64,000 nucleotides of DNA. Origin: Brucella anthropi ATCC 49188. GTDB lineage: Bacteria; Pseudomonadota; Alphaproteobacteria; Rhizobiales; Rhizobiaceae. Position 1 is the first letter of the stretch. Each line of letters begins with the position of its first letter. The translations under genes were made by a program, and so were the position numbers. Positions 1 to 8,694 of the stretch are shown in pieces. The DNA is taken from contig NC_009667.1 in NCBI RefSeq assembly GCF_000017405.1, positions 1,281,001 through 1,345,000 on the forward strand, written 5' to 3'. Under the pieces are notes generated by a model that saw only the letters and a program-made list of their open reading frames with translations, had not been told where the DNA came from and searched no databases.

Positions 1-139
1 CAGCTGTTCCGTCTCAGCCTCCTCCATGGTCGAACAGCGGTTCAATGGTTTTATTCGTATCCGTCTGGCATATCCCACTGGACGAATACGGCAACGGAAT
101 GGGCCGTCGATACAGGCGGTCATGCAAGGTGGCAGAGCA

Positions 140-667
140 GTGATTAGCGAACAGAGCCAGATGCCGAGCAATATGATCAGCCTCGCAGAGCGCATGGTTT
201 TCTCGGATTCGTTCAAGCCGATCTATGCAGAAGGCATGGATATGGTCGAGGAAGCGGCAAGCTATCTCGACGGCGAAGGCCGTGAGGATGCGCGCAATCT
301 TTCGCGTGTGGCTGCGACGCTCTATGCCGCCGAATCGATGCGTCTGACCACGCGCCTGATGCAGGTTGCTTCGTGGTTGCTGCTCCAGCGCGCGGCGCGG
401 AACGGTGAAATGACCCGTCAGCAGGTTGCAGCCGAGAAAGCCAAGGTGCGTCTAGACACGCCATCGGCGGGTGAAATCGCACAAGGCTGGTCCGAACTGC
501 CTGCAGCATTCATGGAGCTGGTCGAACGTTCGATGCGCCTTCAGGCACGTGTGCGCCGTATGGACCGCGAAGTTTACGGTGAAGTGGTTTCGCTGCAGGG
601 CGTTCCACGTGGCAATCCGGTTTCCGAACAGATCGTATTGCTCAAAACTGCTTTTGGCGCTTCATAA
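140..667 (+). CDS. rcdA: RcdA-like protease adaptor (DUF1465 family)
   Basis: A 175-residue, mostly helical protein of the DUF1465 family, whose Caulobacter member RcdA helps deliver CtrA and other substrates to ClpXP. The match rests on overall family resemblance (N-terminal SLAERMVFSDSFKPIYAEGM-type helix and a helical bundle), not on a catalytic motif. I chose the GTG start because an AAGGTGG ribosome binding site sits eight bases upstream; an in-frame ATG 18 bases further upstream is possible. The open frame extends further upstream but is not family-like there. The gene precedes ruvC in the same direction. Its role in this organism is inferred from the family. Confidence 0.75.
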   Translation: MISEQSQMPSNMISLAERMVFSDSFKPIYAEGMDMVEEAASYLDGEGREDARNLSRVAATLYAAESMRLTTRLMQVASWLLLQRAARNGEMTRQQVAAEKAKVRLDTPSAGEIAQGWSELPAAFMELVERSMRLQARVRRMDREVYGEVVSLQGVPRGNPVSEQIVLLKTAFGAS

Positions 668-758
668 CGATCGATCATGTGCTCCCTTCGTGGCGCATGT
701 TTCTCTTTTGTTCACTTTTCTGCTGTCAAGTGAATCCGTCTGAGGATAGGGTTCGCTT

Positions 759-1277
759 ATGAAAGAAACGATTCGCATCATTGGTATCGATCCGGGCCTG
801 CGCCGTACCGGCTGGGGCATTGTCGAATCGTTGGGCAATTCACTGCATTTCATCGGTTCGGGGACTGTAACCTCGAATGCCGAGATGGATCTCGCATCGC
901 GCCTTTGCCAGCTGCATGAAGGTCTTTCCAAAGTCCTGCATGAATATATGCCGCATGAGGCGGCGGTTGAACACACCTTCGTCAACAAGGATGCAACGGC
1001 GACGCTGAAGCTTGGTCAGGCGCGCGGCATTGCCTTGTTAGCGCCCGCGCAGGCTGGACTGCCCGTTGCCGAATATGCGCCGAATGCCGTGAAGAAGGCT
1101 GTAATCGGCGTTGGACACGGTGAAAAACAGCAAATCCATATGATGGTGAAAGTGCTGATGCCGCGCGCATCGTTCGATACGAGCGATGCCGCCGATGCGC
1201 TTGCCATTGCCATTTGTCATGCGCATCACCGGCAAAGCATCGCAAGTGCGCGCCGGTTGCAACAACTTATCGCGTAG
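759..1277 (+). CDS. ruvC: Holliday junction endodeoxyribonuclease RuvC
   Basis: RuvC is the dimeric nuclease that cuts Holliday junctions moved by RuvAB. The protein has 172 residues, normal for the family. The N-terminal [12 protein letters not shown] segment carries the first catalytic aspartate (Asp11); the [11 protein letters not shown] segment supplies the conserved glutamate, and [13 protein letters not shown] near the C-terminus the last acidic residues. It is the first gene of a ruvC-ruvA-ruvB run. The ruvA start codon lies six bases after its stop, so translational coupling is likely. Confidence 0.96.
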   Translation: MKETIRIIGIDPGLRRTGWGIVESLGNSLHFIGSGTVTSNAEMDLASRLCQLHEGLSKVLHEYMPHEAAVEHTFVNKDATATLKLGQARGIALLAPAQAGLPVAEYAPNAVKKAVIGVGHGEKQQIHMMVKVLMPRASFDTSDAADALAIAICHAHHRQSIASARRLQQLIA

Positions 1278-1283
1278 GTGGCC

Positions 1284-1901
1284 ATGATCGGTAAGCTCAA
1301 GGGTGTGATCGATGAAATTGCCGAGGATCATGCCGTCATCGACGTGCATGGTGTTGGCTATGTTGCGTTTTGTTCGGCGCGCACGCTTGGCAATCTCGGC
1401 GGTGTGGGCGAAGCGGCTATCCTGTTCATCGAAACCTATGTTCGCGAGGACATGATCCGCCTTTATGGTTTTGCCAATCAGCTCGAGCGCGAATGGTTTC
1501 GCCTGTTGCAGAATGTGCAGGGCGTTGGCGCCAAGGTGGCTCTCGCCGTGCTCGGCACGTTGTCGCCGTCGGAACTCGCCAATGCAATTGCACTGCGTGA
1601 CATCGCCATGGTTTCGCGCGCGCCGGGTGTCGGTAAGAAGGTTGCTGAGCGCATCGTGACCGAACTCAAGAACAAGGCGCCTGCCTTCGCTGGTGATGCG
1701 AGCGGCACGATCGGACTCAAGCAGGAACTTGGCGCGGGCGCTGCTCCGGCGCCGGTTGCCGATGCGGTGTCGGCGCTTTCCAATCTCGGCTACTCTCGTG
1801 ATCAGGCCGCCAATGCCGTCGCCGCGGCCTTGAAGGAAGCGGGGGAGAATGCCGATTCGGCCAAGCTCATCCGCCTGGGTCTGAAGGAATTGTCGCGGTG
1901 A
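1284..1901 (+). CDS. ruvA: Holliday junction branch migration protein RuvA
   Basis: RuvA is the tetrameric junction-binding subunit that positions the RuvB motors. The start at [12 protein letters not shown] is the invariant RuvA N-terminus; a GTG six bases upstream is also open but gives an atypical extension. The protein has 205 residues. It shows an OB-fold N-terminal domain, helix-hairpin-helix motifs ([12 protein letters not shown] and [11 protein letters not shown]), an Ala/Pro-rich linker and the C-terminal three-helix domain that contacts RuvB. An AGGTGG ribosome site overlaps the ruvC stop codon. Confidence 0.96.
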   Translation: MIGKLKGVIDEIAEDHAVIDVHGVGYVAFCSARTLGNLGGVGEAAILFIETYVREDMIRLYGFANQLEREWFRLLQNVQGVGAKVALAVLGTLSPSELANAIALRDIAMVSRAPGVGKKVAERIVTELKNKAPAFAGDASGTIGLKQELGAGAAPAPVADAVSALSNLGYSRDQAANAVAAALKEAGENADSAKLIRLGLKELSR

Positions 1902-1941
1902 TTTACTTGCCTGAGCGATATGTTCATGCGAGGAGGAAGGC

Positions 1942-2982
1942 ATGAGCGACCGCAACCCTCTCATTGATGCTGACAGACGCGTAGACGAAGACAATACGCT
2001 GCGCCCGCAGACGCTTGACGATTTTGTCGGGCAGGCGGCAGCGCGCGCAAATCTGAAAGTCTTTATCGAGGCCGCCAAAGTGCGTGGCGAGGCGCTTGAC
2101 CACGTCCTGTTCGTTGGCCCTCCGGGTCTAGGCAAGACGACGCTGGCGCAGATCATGGCCAAGGAGCTGGGCGTCAATTTCCGTTCCACATCCGGCCCAG
2201 TCATTGCCAAGGCGGGTGATCTTGCGGCTCTGCTGACCAATCTGGAAGAGCGCGACGTTCTGTTCATCGATGAAATTCATCGCCTGAGCCCGGCTGTGGA
2301 AGAAATCCTCTATCCGGCCATGGAGGATTTCCAGCTCGATCTCATCATCGGCGAAGGGCCTGCCGCACGTTCTGTGAAGATTGATCTTGCCAAGTTCACG
2401 CTCGTTGCGGCAACGACCCGTCTCGGGCTTTTGACCACGCCGTTGCGGGACCGTTTCGGCATTCCGACACGGCTCAATTTCTATACGGTTGAGGAACTGG
2501 AATATATCGTGCGGCGTGGTGCGCGCATCATGCAGATGGGTATTTCGCCGGATGGAGCGCTGGAAGTCGCCCGCCGTTCGCGCGGCACACCGCGTATTGC
2601 CGGACGGTTGTTGCGCCGCGTGCGTGATTTCGCGCTGGTCGCCGGCGCCGATGTCATCGATCGCAAGATCGCTGATGAGGCGCTGTCACGCCTTGAAGTG
2701 GACAACCGCGGGCTGGATCAGCTCGACCGGCGTTACCTCAATATTATCGCACGCAATTTCGGCGGCGGTCCGGTGGGGATCGAAACCATTGCCGCCGGCC
2801 TGTCTGAGCCGCGTGACGCAATTGAAGACATTATCGAACCCTATCTGATCCAGCAGGGTTTCCTGCAGCGCACGCCACGCGGTCGCGTCTTGACGGCTGT
2901 CGCCTGGCAGCATCTCGGATTGCCCGCGCCTGCTGAAATCATCCAGCAGTCGCAATACGGCCTCTTCATGGAAGACGAATGA
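1942..2982 (+). CDS. ruvB: Holliday junction branch migration ATPase RuvB
   Basis: RuvB is the hexameric AAA+ motor of branch migration. The protein has 346 residues, typical of the family. Walker A (GPPGLGKTT) and Walker B (LFIDEIHRL) are intact. Sensor and arginine-finger segments ([18 protein letters not shown]) follow, and the C-terminal winged helix ends in the conserved LQRTPRGR motif. An AGGAGGAAGG ribosome site precedes the start. Its stop codon overlaps the ybgC start in an ATGA arrangement, so the two are translationally coupled. Confidence 0.97.
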   Translation: MSDRNPLIDADRRVDEDNTLRPQTLDDFVGQAAARANLKVFIEAAKVRGEALDHVLFVGPPGLGKTTLAQIMAKELGVNFRSTSGPVIAKAGDLAALLTNLEERDVLFIDEIHRLSPAVEEILYPAMEDFQLDLIIGEGPAARSVKIDLAKFTLVAATTRLGLLTTPLRDRFGIPTRLNFYTVEELEYIVRRGARIMQMGISPDGALEVARRSRGTPRIAGRLLRRVRDFALVAGADVIDRKIADEALSRLEVDNRGLDQLDRRYLNIIARNFGGGPVGIETIAAGLSEPRDAIEDIIEPYLIQQGFLQRTPRGRVLTAVAWQHLGLPAPAEIIQQSQYGLFMEDE

Positions 2983-3449
2983 CGGAACGACAGGAACAAT
3001 TGGCGCAGGCTGCCGTATCGGGCGAACTGAAAGACGGCGCGCATCTGCTCTATGCGCGCATCTATTATGCCGATACGGATTTTTCCGGCTTCGTTTATCA
3101 CGGTCGCTATCTGGAATTCTACGAACGCGGACGCACGGATTTCCTGCGTCTGCAGGACGTTCATCATATCGAATTGGCTGAGGGCGCGCTTGGCGAAGAA
3201 ATGGTCTGGGTCGTTCGCCGCATGGAGATCGATTACAAATCGCCCGCGAAGATGGATGATCTTATTCTGATTGAAACCCGCGTCAGCGAAATTCGCGGCG
3301 CGCGGGTCATCATGGCGCAGAAAATTACCTGCGGGGAGCGTCTGCTTTCGGAGGCGAAGGTAGAGGCCGTCATGATAACCAAAGAAGGCCATCCGCGCCG
3401 CATTCCCGACGAATGGCGGGAAGCTTTCACCAACAACCGCAAGAACTGA
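2979..3449 (+). CDS. ybgC: Tol-Pal-associated acyl-CoA thioesterase YbgC
   Basis: This is a hot-dog-fold thioesterase of the YbgC/4-hydroxybenzoyl-CoA thioesterase family, 156 residues. The family signature is visible as [24 protein letters not shown], with the active-site aspartate in YADTD. YbgC proteins hydrolyse acyl-CoA or acyl-ACP thioesters and are almost always encoded next to tolQRAB-pal, as here. The start overlaps the ruvB stop by four bases. Confidence 0.93.
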   Translation: MTERQEQLAQAAVSGELKDGAHLLYARIYYADTDFSGFVYHGRYLEFYERGRTDFLRLQDVHHIELAEGALGEEMVWVVRRMEIDYKSPAKMDDLILIETRVSEIRGARVIMAQKITCGERLLSEAKVEAVMITKEGHPRRIPDEWREAFTNNRKN

Positions 3450-3837
3450 GTCCCAGGACCGCTCCAATGACTGTCTTCACTGGCATGTTCGTGCGGAATT
3501 CGATGCGCTAGCGGCAAATATACCTATTTGGGCGAATGCTAACGCATCTTTAACCATAATATTCCATTAATCACCCTGACGGAATCGGTGGAGAGGCAGG
3601 CTTGAAGCGCAGCGCCTTCCTTTCACCAAAATTAACCGTAACAAGCGCGTGATGGATTTAAAGTTGAAATCCGGAATGGCGGTTGCGGTGCGAAGTGTCG
3701 GCCGCTCGTCGGGCAGGTACGGCTTCAAGTTGAAAAGCTGCGCAGGTTTGGAGCGTCTGTTTTCAGACGTTGAGTAACGGATTTGCGATACCGCCCGGTC
3801 ATGTGGCCGGGCGTTTGGATTCGAGGACGGTAGATCG
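3450..3837 (+). promoter_or_regulatory. ybgC-tolQ intergenic region with two hairpins
   Basis: This 388-bp gap has no convincing ORF. Two hairpins precede tolQ: a short CGTCTG/CAGACG stem at about 3752-3767 and a GC-rich CGCCCGG/CCGGGCG stem at 3792-3813 followed by TTT. The second could be a weak terminator or attenuator, since tolQ starts 25 bases later. The AT-rich stretch near 3540-3570 is a plausible promoter region, but I cannot define -35 and -10 boxes. Confidence 0.4.
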
Positions 3838-4548
3838 ATGGAAAATGTTGCGTTAGCGGCCCCCGCCGCCGATGTTACCCTCTGGGGCCTGTTCATGCAG
3901 GCGAACTGGGTCGTCAAGCTGGTTATGCTTGGCCTGCTGTTCGCCTCGATCTGGACTTGGGCTATCATCGTGGACAAGACGATTGCTTACGGACGGGCAC
4001 GGCGCGCGATTGATCGCTTCGAGCAGACGTTCTGGTCCGGCCAGTCGCTGGAGGAACTCTATCGCAATCTTGGCGAACGCCGTACCACCGGCATGGCGTC
4101 CATCTTCATGGCCGCGATGCGTGAGTGGAAGAAATCATTCGAGAAGGGCGCTCGCTCGCCCATTGGCCTGCAGATGCGTATCGACAAGGCCATGGATGTC
4201 GCGCTGGCGCGCGAAAGTGAAAAGCTCGACTCGCGTCTGGGCTTTCTGGCGACCATCGGCTCTGCAGCCCCCTTCATCGGTCTGTTCGGTACGGTTGTCG
4301 GTATCATGACCTCGTTCCAGGCAATCGCCGCTTCCAAGAACACCAGTCTTGCCGTTGTGGCGCCGGGTATCGCCGAAGCACTTCTGGCAACGGCAATCGG
4401 TCTTCTCGCCGCTATTCCTGCCGTTATTGCCTACAACAAGCTGTCGGCGGATGCGGGCAAGATCGGCGGACGGCTGGAAGGATTTGCGGATGAATTCTCC
4501 GCCATACTGTCGCGCCAAATTGATGAGAAGCTGACGCCGCGTAATTAA
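3838..4548 (+). CDS. tolQ: Tol-Pal system proton channel subunit TolQ
   Basis: TolQ forms, with TolR, the inner-membrane proton channel that energises TolA during outer-membrane constriction. The protein has 236 residues and the MotA/TolQ/ExbB architecture: one transmembrane helix near residues 20-45, a large cytoplasmic loop, then two C-terminal helices including GLFGTVVGIMTSF and GIAEALLATAIGLLAAIPAV. It heads tolQ-tolR-tolA-tolB-pal-cpoB. Confidence 0.96.
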   Translation: MENVALAAPAADVTLWGLFMQANWVVKLVMLGLLFASIWTWAIIVDKTIAYGRARRAIDRFEQTFWSGQSLEELYRNLGERRTTGMASIFMAAMREWKKSFEKGARSPIGLQMRIDKAMDVALARESEKLDSRLGFLATIGSAAPFIGLFGTVVGIMTSFQAIAASKNTSLAVVAPGIAEALLATAIGLLAAIPAVIAYNKLSADAGKIGGRLEGFADEFSAILSRQIDEKLTPRN

Positions 4549-4594
4549 GCGGCTTCAAGCATCGAGTGTAGTTTCAGCCTTCGGGAATCTTGCA

Positions 4595-5047
4595 ATGGGC
4601 ATGTCGGTAGGAAATCAGGGAATGCAGTCGGGCGGGCGCCGCAGGCGCGGCCGCAAGAAGGCATTGATGAGCGAAATCAACGTGACGCCATTCGTCGACG
4701 TGATGCTCGTTCTCCTCATCATCTTCATGGTCTCCGCGCCGCTGCTGACGGTTGGCGTGCCGATTGACCTGCCCGATACGCAGGCCAAGGCGATGAATGC
4801 CGATACGCAGCCGATCACTGTTTCGGTTAACAGCGAAGGCAAGATCTTCCTGCAGGAAACCGAAATTCCGATCGATGAAGTGGTGCCGAAACTCCAGGCT
4901 ATCGCCAAGACGGGCTATGAAGAGCGCATTTTCGTGCGTGGTGACAAGGCTGCCGATTACGGCACCGTCATGAAAGTCATGGCCCGCATTTCCGCCGCCG
5001 GTTTCAAAAATATCGGCCTTGTGACCCTCCAGGAGCAGGATAGCTGA
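4595..5047 (+). CDS. tolR: Tol-Pal system protein TolR
   Basis: TolR is the second channel subunit, a 150-residue ExbD/TolR-family protein. It has a basic cytoplasmic N-terminus (GGRRRRGRKK) and then the transmembrane segment beginning INVTPFVDVMLVLLIIFMV; its aspartate is the conserved proton-path residue. The C-terminal periplasmic domain follows. A second ATG two codons downstream is an alternative start. The short distances to tolQ and tolA suggest one transcript. Confidence 0.95.
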   Translation: MGMSVGNQGMQSGGRRRRGRKKALMSEINVTPFVDVMLVLLIIFMVSAPLLTVGVPIDLPDTQAKAMNADTQPITVSVNSEGKIFLQETEIPIDEVVPKLQAIAKTGYEERIFVRGDKAADYGTVMKVMARISAAGFKNIGLVTLQEQDS

Positions 5048-5054
5048 CGCCATC

Positions 5055-6125
5055 ATGAAGGCTGGCCTGACATCTTCTGTTGCCTTGCATGCCGTTGCGG
5101 TCGCGCTGGCAGTGGTTTCGTTTTCCTCGCCGAAGGCTTTCGACGTGCAGGATTCGGAATCGTTCCCGGTTGATATCGTACCGATCGAGTCGATGACGCA
5201 AATCCAGCAGGGCGAAAAGACTGCGCCCATGAAGGAAAAGTCGGCTCCTGTGCCGACAACCAAACCGCAGACTGTTCCAAACGCCGAGAATTTTGGCGAT
5301 CAGGATATCGATACCCAGACGCCGCCAAAGCCCGATGCAAAGGCGAAGCCAATCGAGGCGGCGGAAGAACCCAAGGCGCAACCGGAACCGGTAAAAAAGC
5401 CGGAACCGAAGCCTGATCCGAAACCGGAACAGAAGCCTGAGACCAAGCCGACGCCGGTTCCGGCGACGGAAGTTCAGGCTAAGCCGGAAGAAAAGCAGGA
5501 AGTGAAGCCTGATCCGGTGGCGGAAGCCATTGAGAAACAGGCGGAAACCCCTGACGCTGAAACGCCGAAGCTGCCGGACAAGGTGCCAGCGCCCGACGCC
5601 AAGCCGAAGCCGCCGCAGGCGCAGACAGCAAAGACGCCGGACCGCAAACCGACGGAAGATAAGAAGCCGACGCAGAACGCCGCTCAGACTTCGAAATCGA
5701 AGAATGATGCGATTGCCGATGAGGTTGCTGCCCTTCTGAATAAGCAGAAGGCGGCAGGCGGCGGAGCCAAGCGTTCCACCGATCAGGCATCGCTGGGCGG
5801 CAAGAAGAATACTGGCGGCTCCAAGCTCAGCCAGAGCGAAATGGATGCGTTGCGCGGTGCGATTTCCAAATGCTGGAACGTGCCTGCCGGTGTGGCCGAC
5901 GCGCCGGGACTGGTCGTGACCGTCAAGATGAAGCTGAATCAGGATGGCTCCATTCAGGGTGTCCCTGAAGTGACATCGGGCGGCGGCGGTGACGGTGTTG
6001 GTCGTGCAGCAGCCGAGAGCGCCAAGCGCGCTGTCGCACGCTGCGCGCCGTACAATCTGCCAGTCGACAAATATGATTCATGGTCGGAAGTGATCGTCAA
6101 CTTCGACCCGAGCGAAATGTTCTGA
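5055..6125 (+). CDS. tolA: Tol-Pal system protein TolA
   Basis: TolA is the inner-membrane-anchored rod that spans the periplasm and contacts TolB/Pal. This 356-residue protein has an N-terminal transmembrane helix (about residues 4-25). A long low-complexity region rich in Pro, Lys and Glu (about 75-225, many PEPK-like units) replaces the alanine-rich helix of enterobacterial TolA. A C-terminal globular domain of about 100 residues starts near [16 protein letters not shown] and has two cysteines. The operon context makes the call firm despite low-complexity sequence. Confidence 0.93.
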   Translation: MKAGLTSSVALHAVAVALAVVSFSSPKAFDVQDSESFPVDIVPIESMTQIQQGEKTAPMKEKSAPVPTTKPQTVPNAENFGDQDIDTQTPPKPDAKAKPIEAAEEPKAQPEPVKKPEPKPDPKPEQKPETKPTPVPATEVQAKPEEKQEVKPDPVAEAIEKQAETPDAETPKLPDKVPAPDAKPKPPQAQTAKTPDRKPTEDKKPTQNAAQTSKSKNDAIADEVAALLNKQKAAGGGAKRSTDQASLGGKKNTGGSKLSQSEMDALRGAISKCWNVPAGVADAPGLVVTVKMKLNQDGSIQGVPEVTSGGGGDGVGRAAAESAKRAVARCAPYNLPVDKYDSWSEVIVNFDPSEMF

Positions 6126-6180
6126 CCGGGTTTCCGGTCGCCAACCAACTTACTGCAAGGACAAAGAGGTCCCAGAAGAC

Positions 6181-7512
6181 ATGAAAATCGGCATCATCAA
6201 TACAAAGATCCGGACGGTCTTTTCGGCTTTCGCGTGTATGATTGCCGCAAGCCTTGTCTGCACCATGCCGGCGCGCGCCGTCGTGGAAATCAACATCAAC
6301 AAGGGGGTGATCGAACCGTTGCCGATCGCCATCACCGATTTCCTTTCGGCTGATCAGCTCGGGCCGAATATCACGTCGGTCATCGCGGCCGATCTTGAGC
6401 GGTCTGGTCTTTTTGCACCGATCGACAAGGGCGCCTTCATCGAGAAGATCTCCAATCCGGACGCGGCTCCGCGTTTCGAGGACTGGAAGGTCATCAATGC
6501 GCAGGCGCTTGTCACGGGCCGCATCACCAAACAGCCGGATGGCCGTCTCAAGGCTGAGTTCCGCCTGTGGGATACGTTCGGTGGCCAGCAGATGATCGGC
6601 CAGCAGTTCTTCACCACGCCGGACAACTGGCGCCGCGTCGCCCATATCATCGCTGATGCGATCTACGAACGCCTGACCGGTGAAAAGGGCTACTTCGATA
6701 CGCGTGTTGTTTTCGTCGATGAATCCGGCCCGGCACAGAAGCGCGTCAAGCGTCTTGCCATCATGGATCAGGACGGCGCCAATGTGCGTTACATTTCCGA
6801 CGGTCGCGCCATTTCGCTGACGCCGCGTTTCTCGCCGAACCGTCAGGAAGTCACCTATATGTCGTTCGAAGGCGGTTCGCCGAAGGTGTATCTGCTGCAG
6901 CTCGAAACCGGCCAGCGTGAACTCGTCGGCAATTTCCCCGGCATGACCATTGCTCCGCGTTTCTCGCCCGATGGCCAGAAGGTTGTGATGAGCCTGCTTC
7001 AGGACGACGGCAGCGCCAATATCTATACGATGGACCTGCGCAATCGTTCGACCACGCGCCTGACCAACAGTCAGGCGATCGATACGAGCGCGTCCTATTC
7101 ACCGGACGGATCGCAGATTGTTTTCTCCTCCGACCGTGGTGGACGTCCGCAGCTCTATGTCATGGGTGCTGATGGCTCCAATCCGCGCCGTATCTCGGCC
7201 GGTGACGGCAGCTATTCCACGCCGGTTTGGTCTCCGCGCGGTGATCTCATCGCCTTCACCAAGCAGTCGCAGGGCCAGTTCTCCATTGGTGTGATGAAAA
7301 CTGACGGTTCGGGCGAACGCCTGCTGACCTCGGGCTTCCACAATGAAGGCCCGACCTGGGCTCCGAACGGTCGCGTGCTGATGTTCTTCCGCAAGGCGGC
7401 GGGTGCAGGCGGTCCGAAGCTCTTCACCATCGACCTGACCGGTCGCAACGAGCGCCAGATCCAGACGCCGAACTTCGCATCCGATCCGGCCTGGTCACCG
7501 CTGCTCGAATAG
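6181..7512 (+). CDS. tolB: Tol-Pal system periplasmic protein TolB
   Basis: TolB is the periplasmic beta-propeller that binds Pal and the TolA C-terminus. The protein has 443 residues. A signal peptide ends near MPARAV (residues 27-37). An N-terminal alpha/beta domain comes next, followed by repeated propeller blades with SPD/SPR-type turns (for example [31 protein letters not shown] and [13 protein letters not shown]). The gene ends in a strong terminator although pal follows, so pal may also have its own promoter. Confidence 0.96.
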   Translation: MKIGIINTKIRTVFSAFACMIAASLVCTMPARAVVEININKGVIEPLPIAITDFLSADQLGPNITSVIAADLERSGLFAPIDKGAFIEKISNPDAAPRFEDWKVINAQALVTGRITKQPDGRLKAEFRLWDTFGGQQMIGQQFFTTPDNWRRVAHIIADAIYERLTGEKGYFDTRVVFVDESGPAQKRVKRLAIMDQDGANVRYISDGRAISLTPRFSPNRQEVTYMSFEGGSPKVYLLQLETGQRELVGNFPGMTIAPRFSPDGQKVVMSLLQDDGSANIYTMDLRNRSTTRLTNSQAIDTSASYSPDGSQIVFSSDRGGRPQLYVMGADGSNPRRISAGDGSYSTPVWSPRGDLIAFTKQSQGQFSIGVMKTDGSGERLLTSGFHNEGPTWAPNGRVLMFFRKAAGAGGPKLFTIDLTGRNERQIQTPNFASDPAWSPLLE

Positions 7513-7540
7513 CGGATTCGCGGATAGTTATGGAAAGTGA

Positions 7541-7571
7541 AGGCGCGAAACTCCGGTTTCGCGCCTTTTTC
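7541..7571 (+). terminator. Rho-independent terminator after tolB
   Basis: A GC-rich hairpin (AGGCGCGAAA / TTTCGCGCCT, six-base loop) is followed by TTTTT, 29 bases after the tolB stop. Confidence 0.8.
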
Positions 7572-7577
7572 ATGGAT

Positions 7578-7680
7578 AGAACGGTTCCGGTTCAACCGGA
7601 AACGGGAAAACGTTCTATCTCCTTGTTTTATCGCATTATCCTCACGCAAAACCGCTTCGCACTTTTGCAGGAAATGCTCA
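7578..7680. repeat. Intergenic palindromic repeat, family A
   Basis: This element has the core CTTCGCACTTTTGC and ends GGAAATGCTC. It also contains an inner hairpin (GGTTCCGGTT / AACCGGAAAC). Closely related copies occur at 8521-8573 and, inverted, at 34377-34430, with a degenerate one at 30221-30297. All lie between genes. This is the style of short palindromic elements common in Rhizobiales intergenic regions. Confidence 0.75.
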
Positions 7681-7878
7681 AATTGCCACAATCATTGCCA
7701 GGAAGCCGTGTTTCTGCCGTATTTTGCCCCCAAGGGCTAACACCAGAACTGCTGCCGGAAATCGCCGGTTGCATCTGGCCGCAAGAAAATATTAACCATA
7801 CTTCTTGAGCCTGTCTTAACCTCAATATGATTATTGGATGGTTACGCAGGAACATCAAATCTTAAGGAGCTCCGGCCC

Positions 7879-8385
7879 ATGCGCCGTATCCAGTCGATTG
7901 CACGTAGCCCGATCGCTATTGCCCTTTTCATGTCGCTCGCCGTTGCCGGTTGTGCGTCCAAGAAGAACCTTCCGAACAATGCCGGTGATCTGGGTCTCGG
8001 TGCAGGCGCTGCAACGCCGGGTTCCTCGCAGGACTTCACGGTCAATGTTGGCGACCGCATCTTCTTCGATCTCGATTCTTCGCTGATCCGCGCCGATGCA
8101 CAGCAGACGCTTTCCAAGCAGGCCCAGTGGCTGCAACGTTATCCGCAGTACTCGATCACGGTCGAAGGCCATGCCGACGAACGCGGTACGCGTGAATATA
8201 ACCTTGCTCTCGGCCAGCGCCGTGCAGCTGCCACCCGCGACTTCCTCGCTTCGCGTGGCGTCCCGACCAACCGTATGCGCACCATCTCCTACGGTAACGA
8301 ACGTCCGGTCGCAGTTTGCGATGCCGACTCGTGCTGGTCGCAGAACCGTCGCGCCGTCACCGTTCTCAACGGTGCAGGCAGCTAA
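7879..8385 (+). CDS. pal: Peptidoglycan-associated lipoprotein Pal (Omp16)
   Basis: Pal is the outer-membrane lipoprotein that ties the outer membrane to peptidoglycan and to TolB. The protein has 168 residues. A lipoprotein signal ends in the lipobox LAVAGC with the lipidated cysteine near residue 25. The OmpA C-like domain contains ISYGNERPVA and the peptidoglycan-binding EGHADERGTREYNLALGQRR segment. I recognise it as the Brucella Omp16 lipoprotein. The ATG was chosen for its AAGGAGC ribosome site; an upstream in-frame ATG gives a non-signal extension. Confidence 0.97.
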   Translation: MRRIQSIARSPIAIALFMSLAVAGCASKKNLPNNAGDLGLGAGAATPGSSQDFTVNVGDRIFFDLDSSLIRADAQQTLSKQAQWLQRYPQYSITVEGHADERGTREYNLALGQRRAAATRDFLASRGVPTNRMRTISYGNERPVAVCDADSCWSQNRRAVTVLNGAGS

Positions 8386-8411
8386 TCTGCGGGCACCTGA
8401 CAGTGTTACGG

Positions 8412-8437
8412 AAAAGCGGCTTTCGAGCCGCTTTTTT
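8412..8437 (+). terminator. Rho-independent terminator after pal
   Basis: The hairpin AAAAGCGGCTTTCGAGCCGCTTTTTT lies 27 bases after the pal stop and ends in a T run. Confidence 0.85.
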
Positions 8438-8520
8438 CGTTTTTGACCGCCTGTTTGGTCGTTTCGACAAACTTTGGCCGAAGTCGCACTTGTCATAGTG
8501 AGCGTCAAAAGGCCTTCGCT

Positions 8521-8573
8521 TTTCGCATTATCCGACGCAAAACCGCTTCGCACTTTTGCGGGAAATGCTCTAA
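8521..8573. repeat. Intergenic palindromic repeat, family A
   Basis: This is a second copy of the CTTCGCACTTTTGC element, ending GGGAAATGCTCTAA. With the pal terminator it fills the 309-bp gap between pal and cpoB. Confidence 0.75.
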
Positions 8574-8694
8574 AAGCGGAGCTGATCGTGCGGCAATCAT
8601 GTTCAGCGTCTGTTCAGGCGCGACACTCGATCATCGTGTTCGCCCCGAATTGGATGGGTGAATCGGATGGATGAATTAGCAGGGGCAAAAGGGA

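Noticed and set aside
1..27. Possible start of a minus-strand gene (ATG at 27 reading leftwards)
   Set aside because: Only nine codons are inside the window and no convincing ribosome site is visible, so it cannot be supported.
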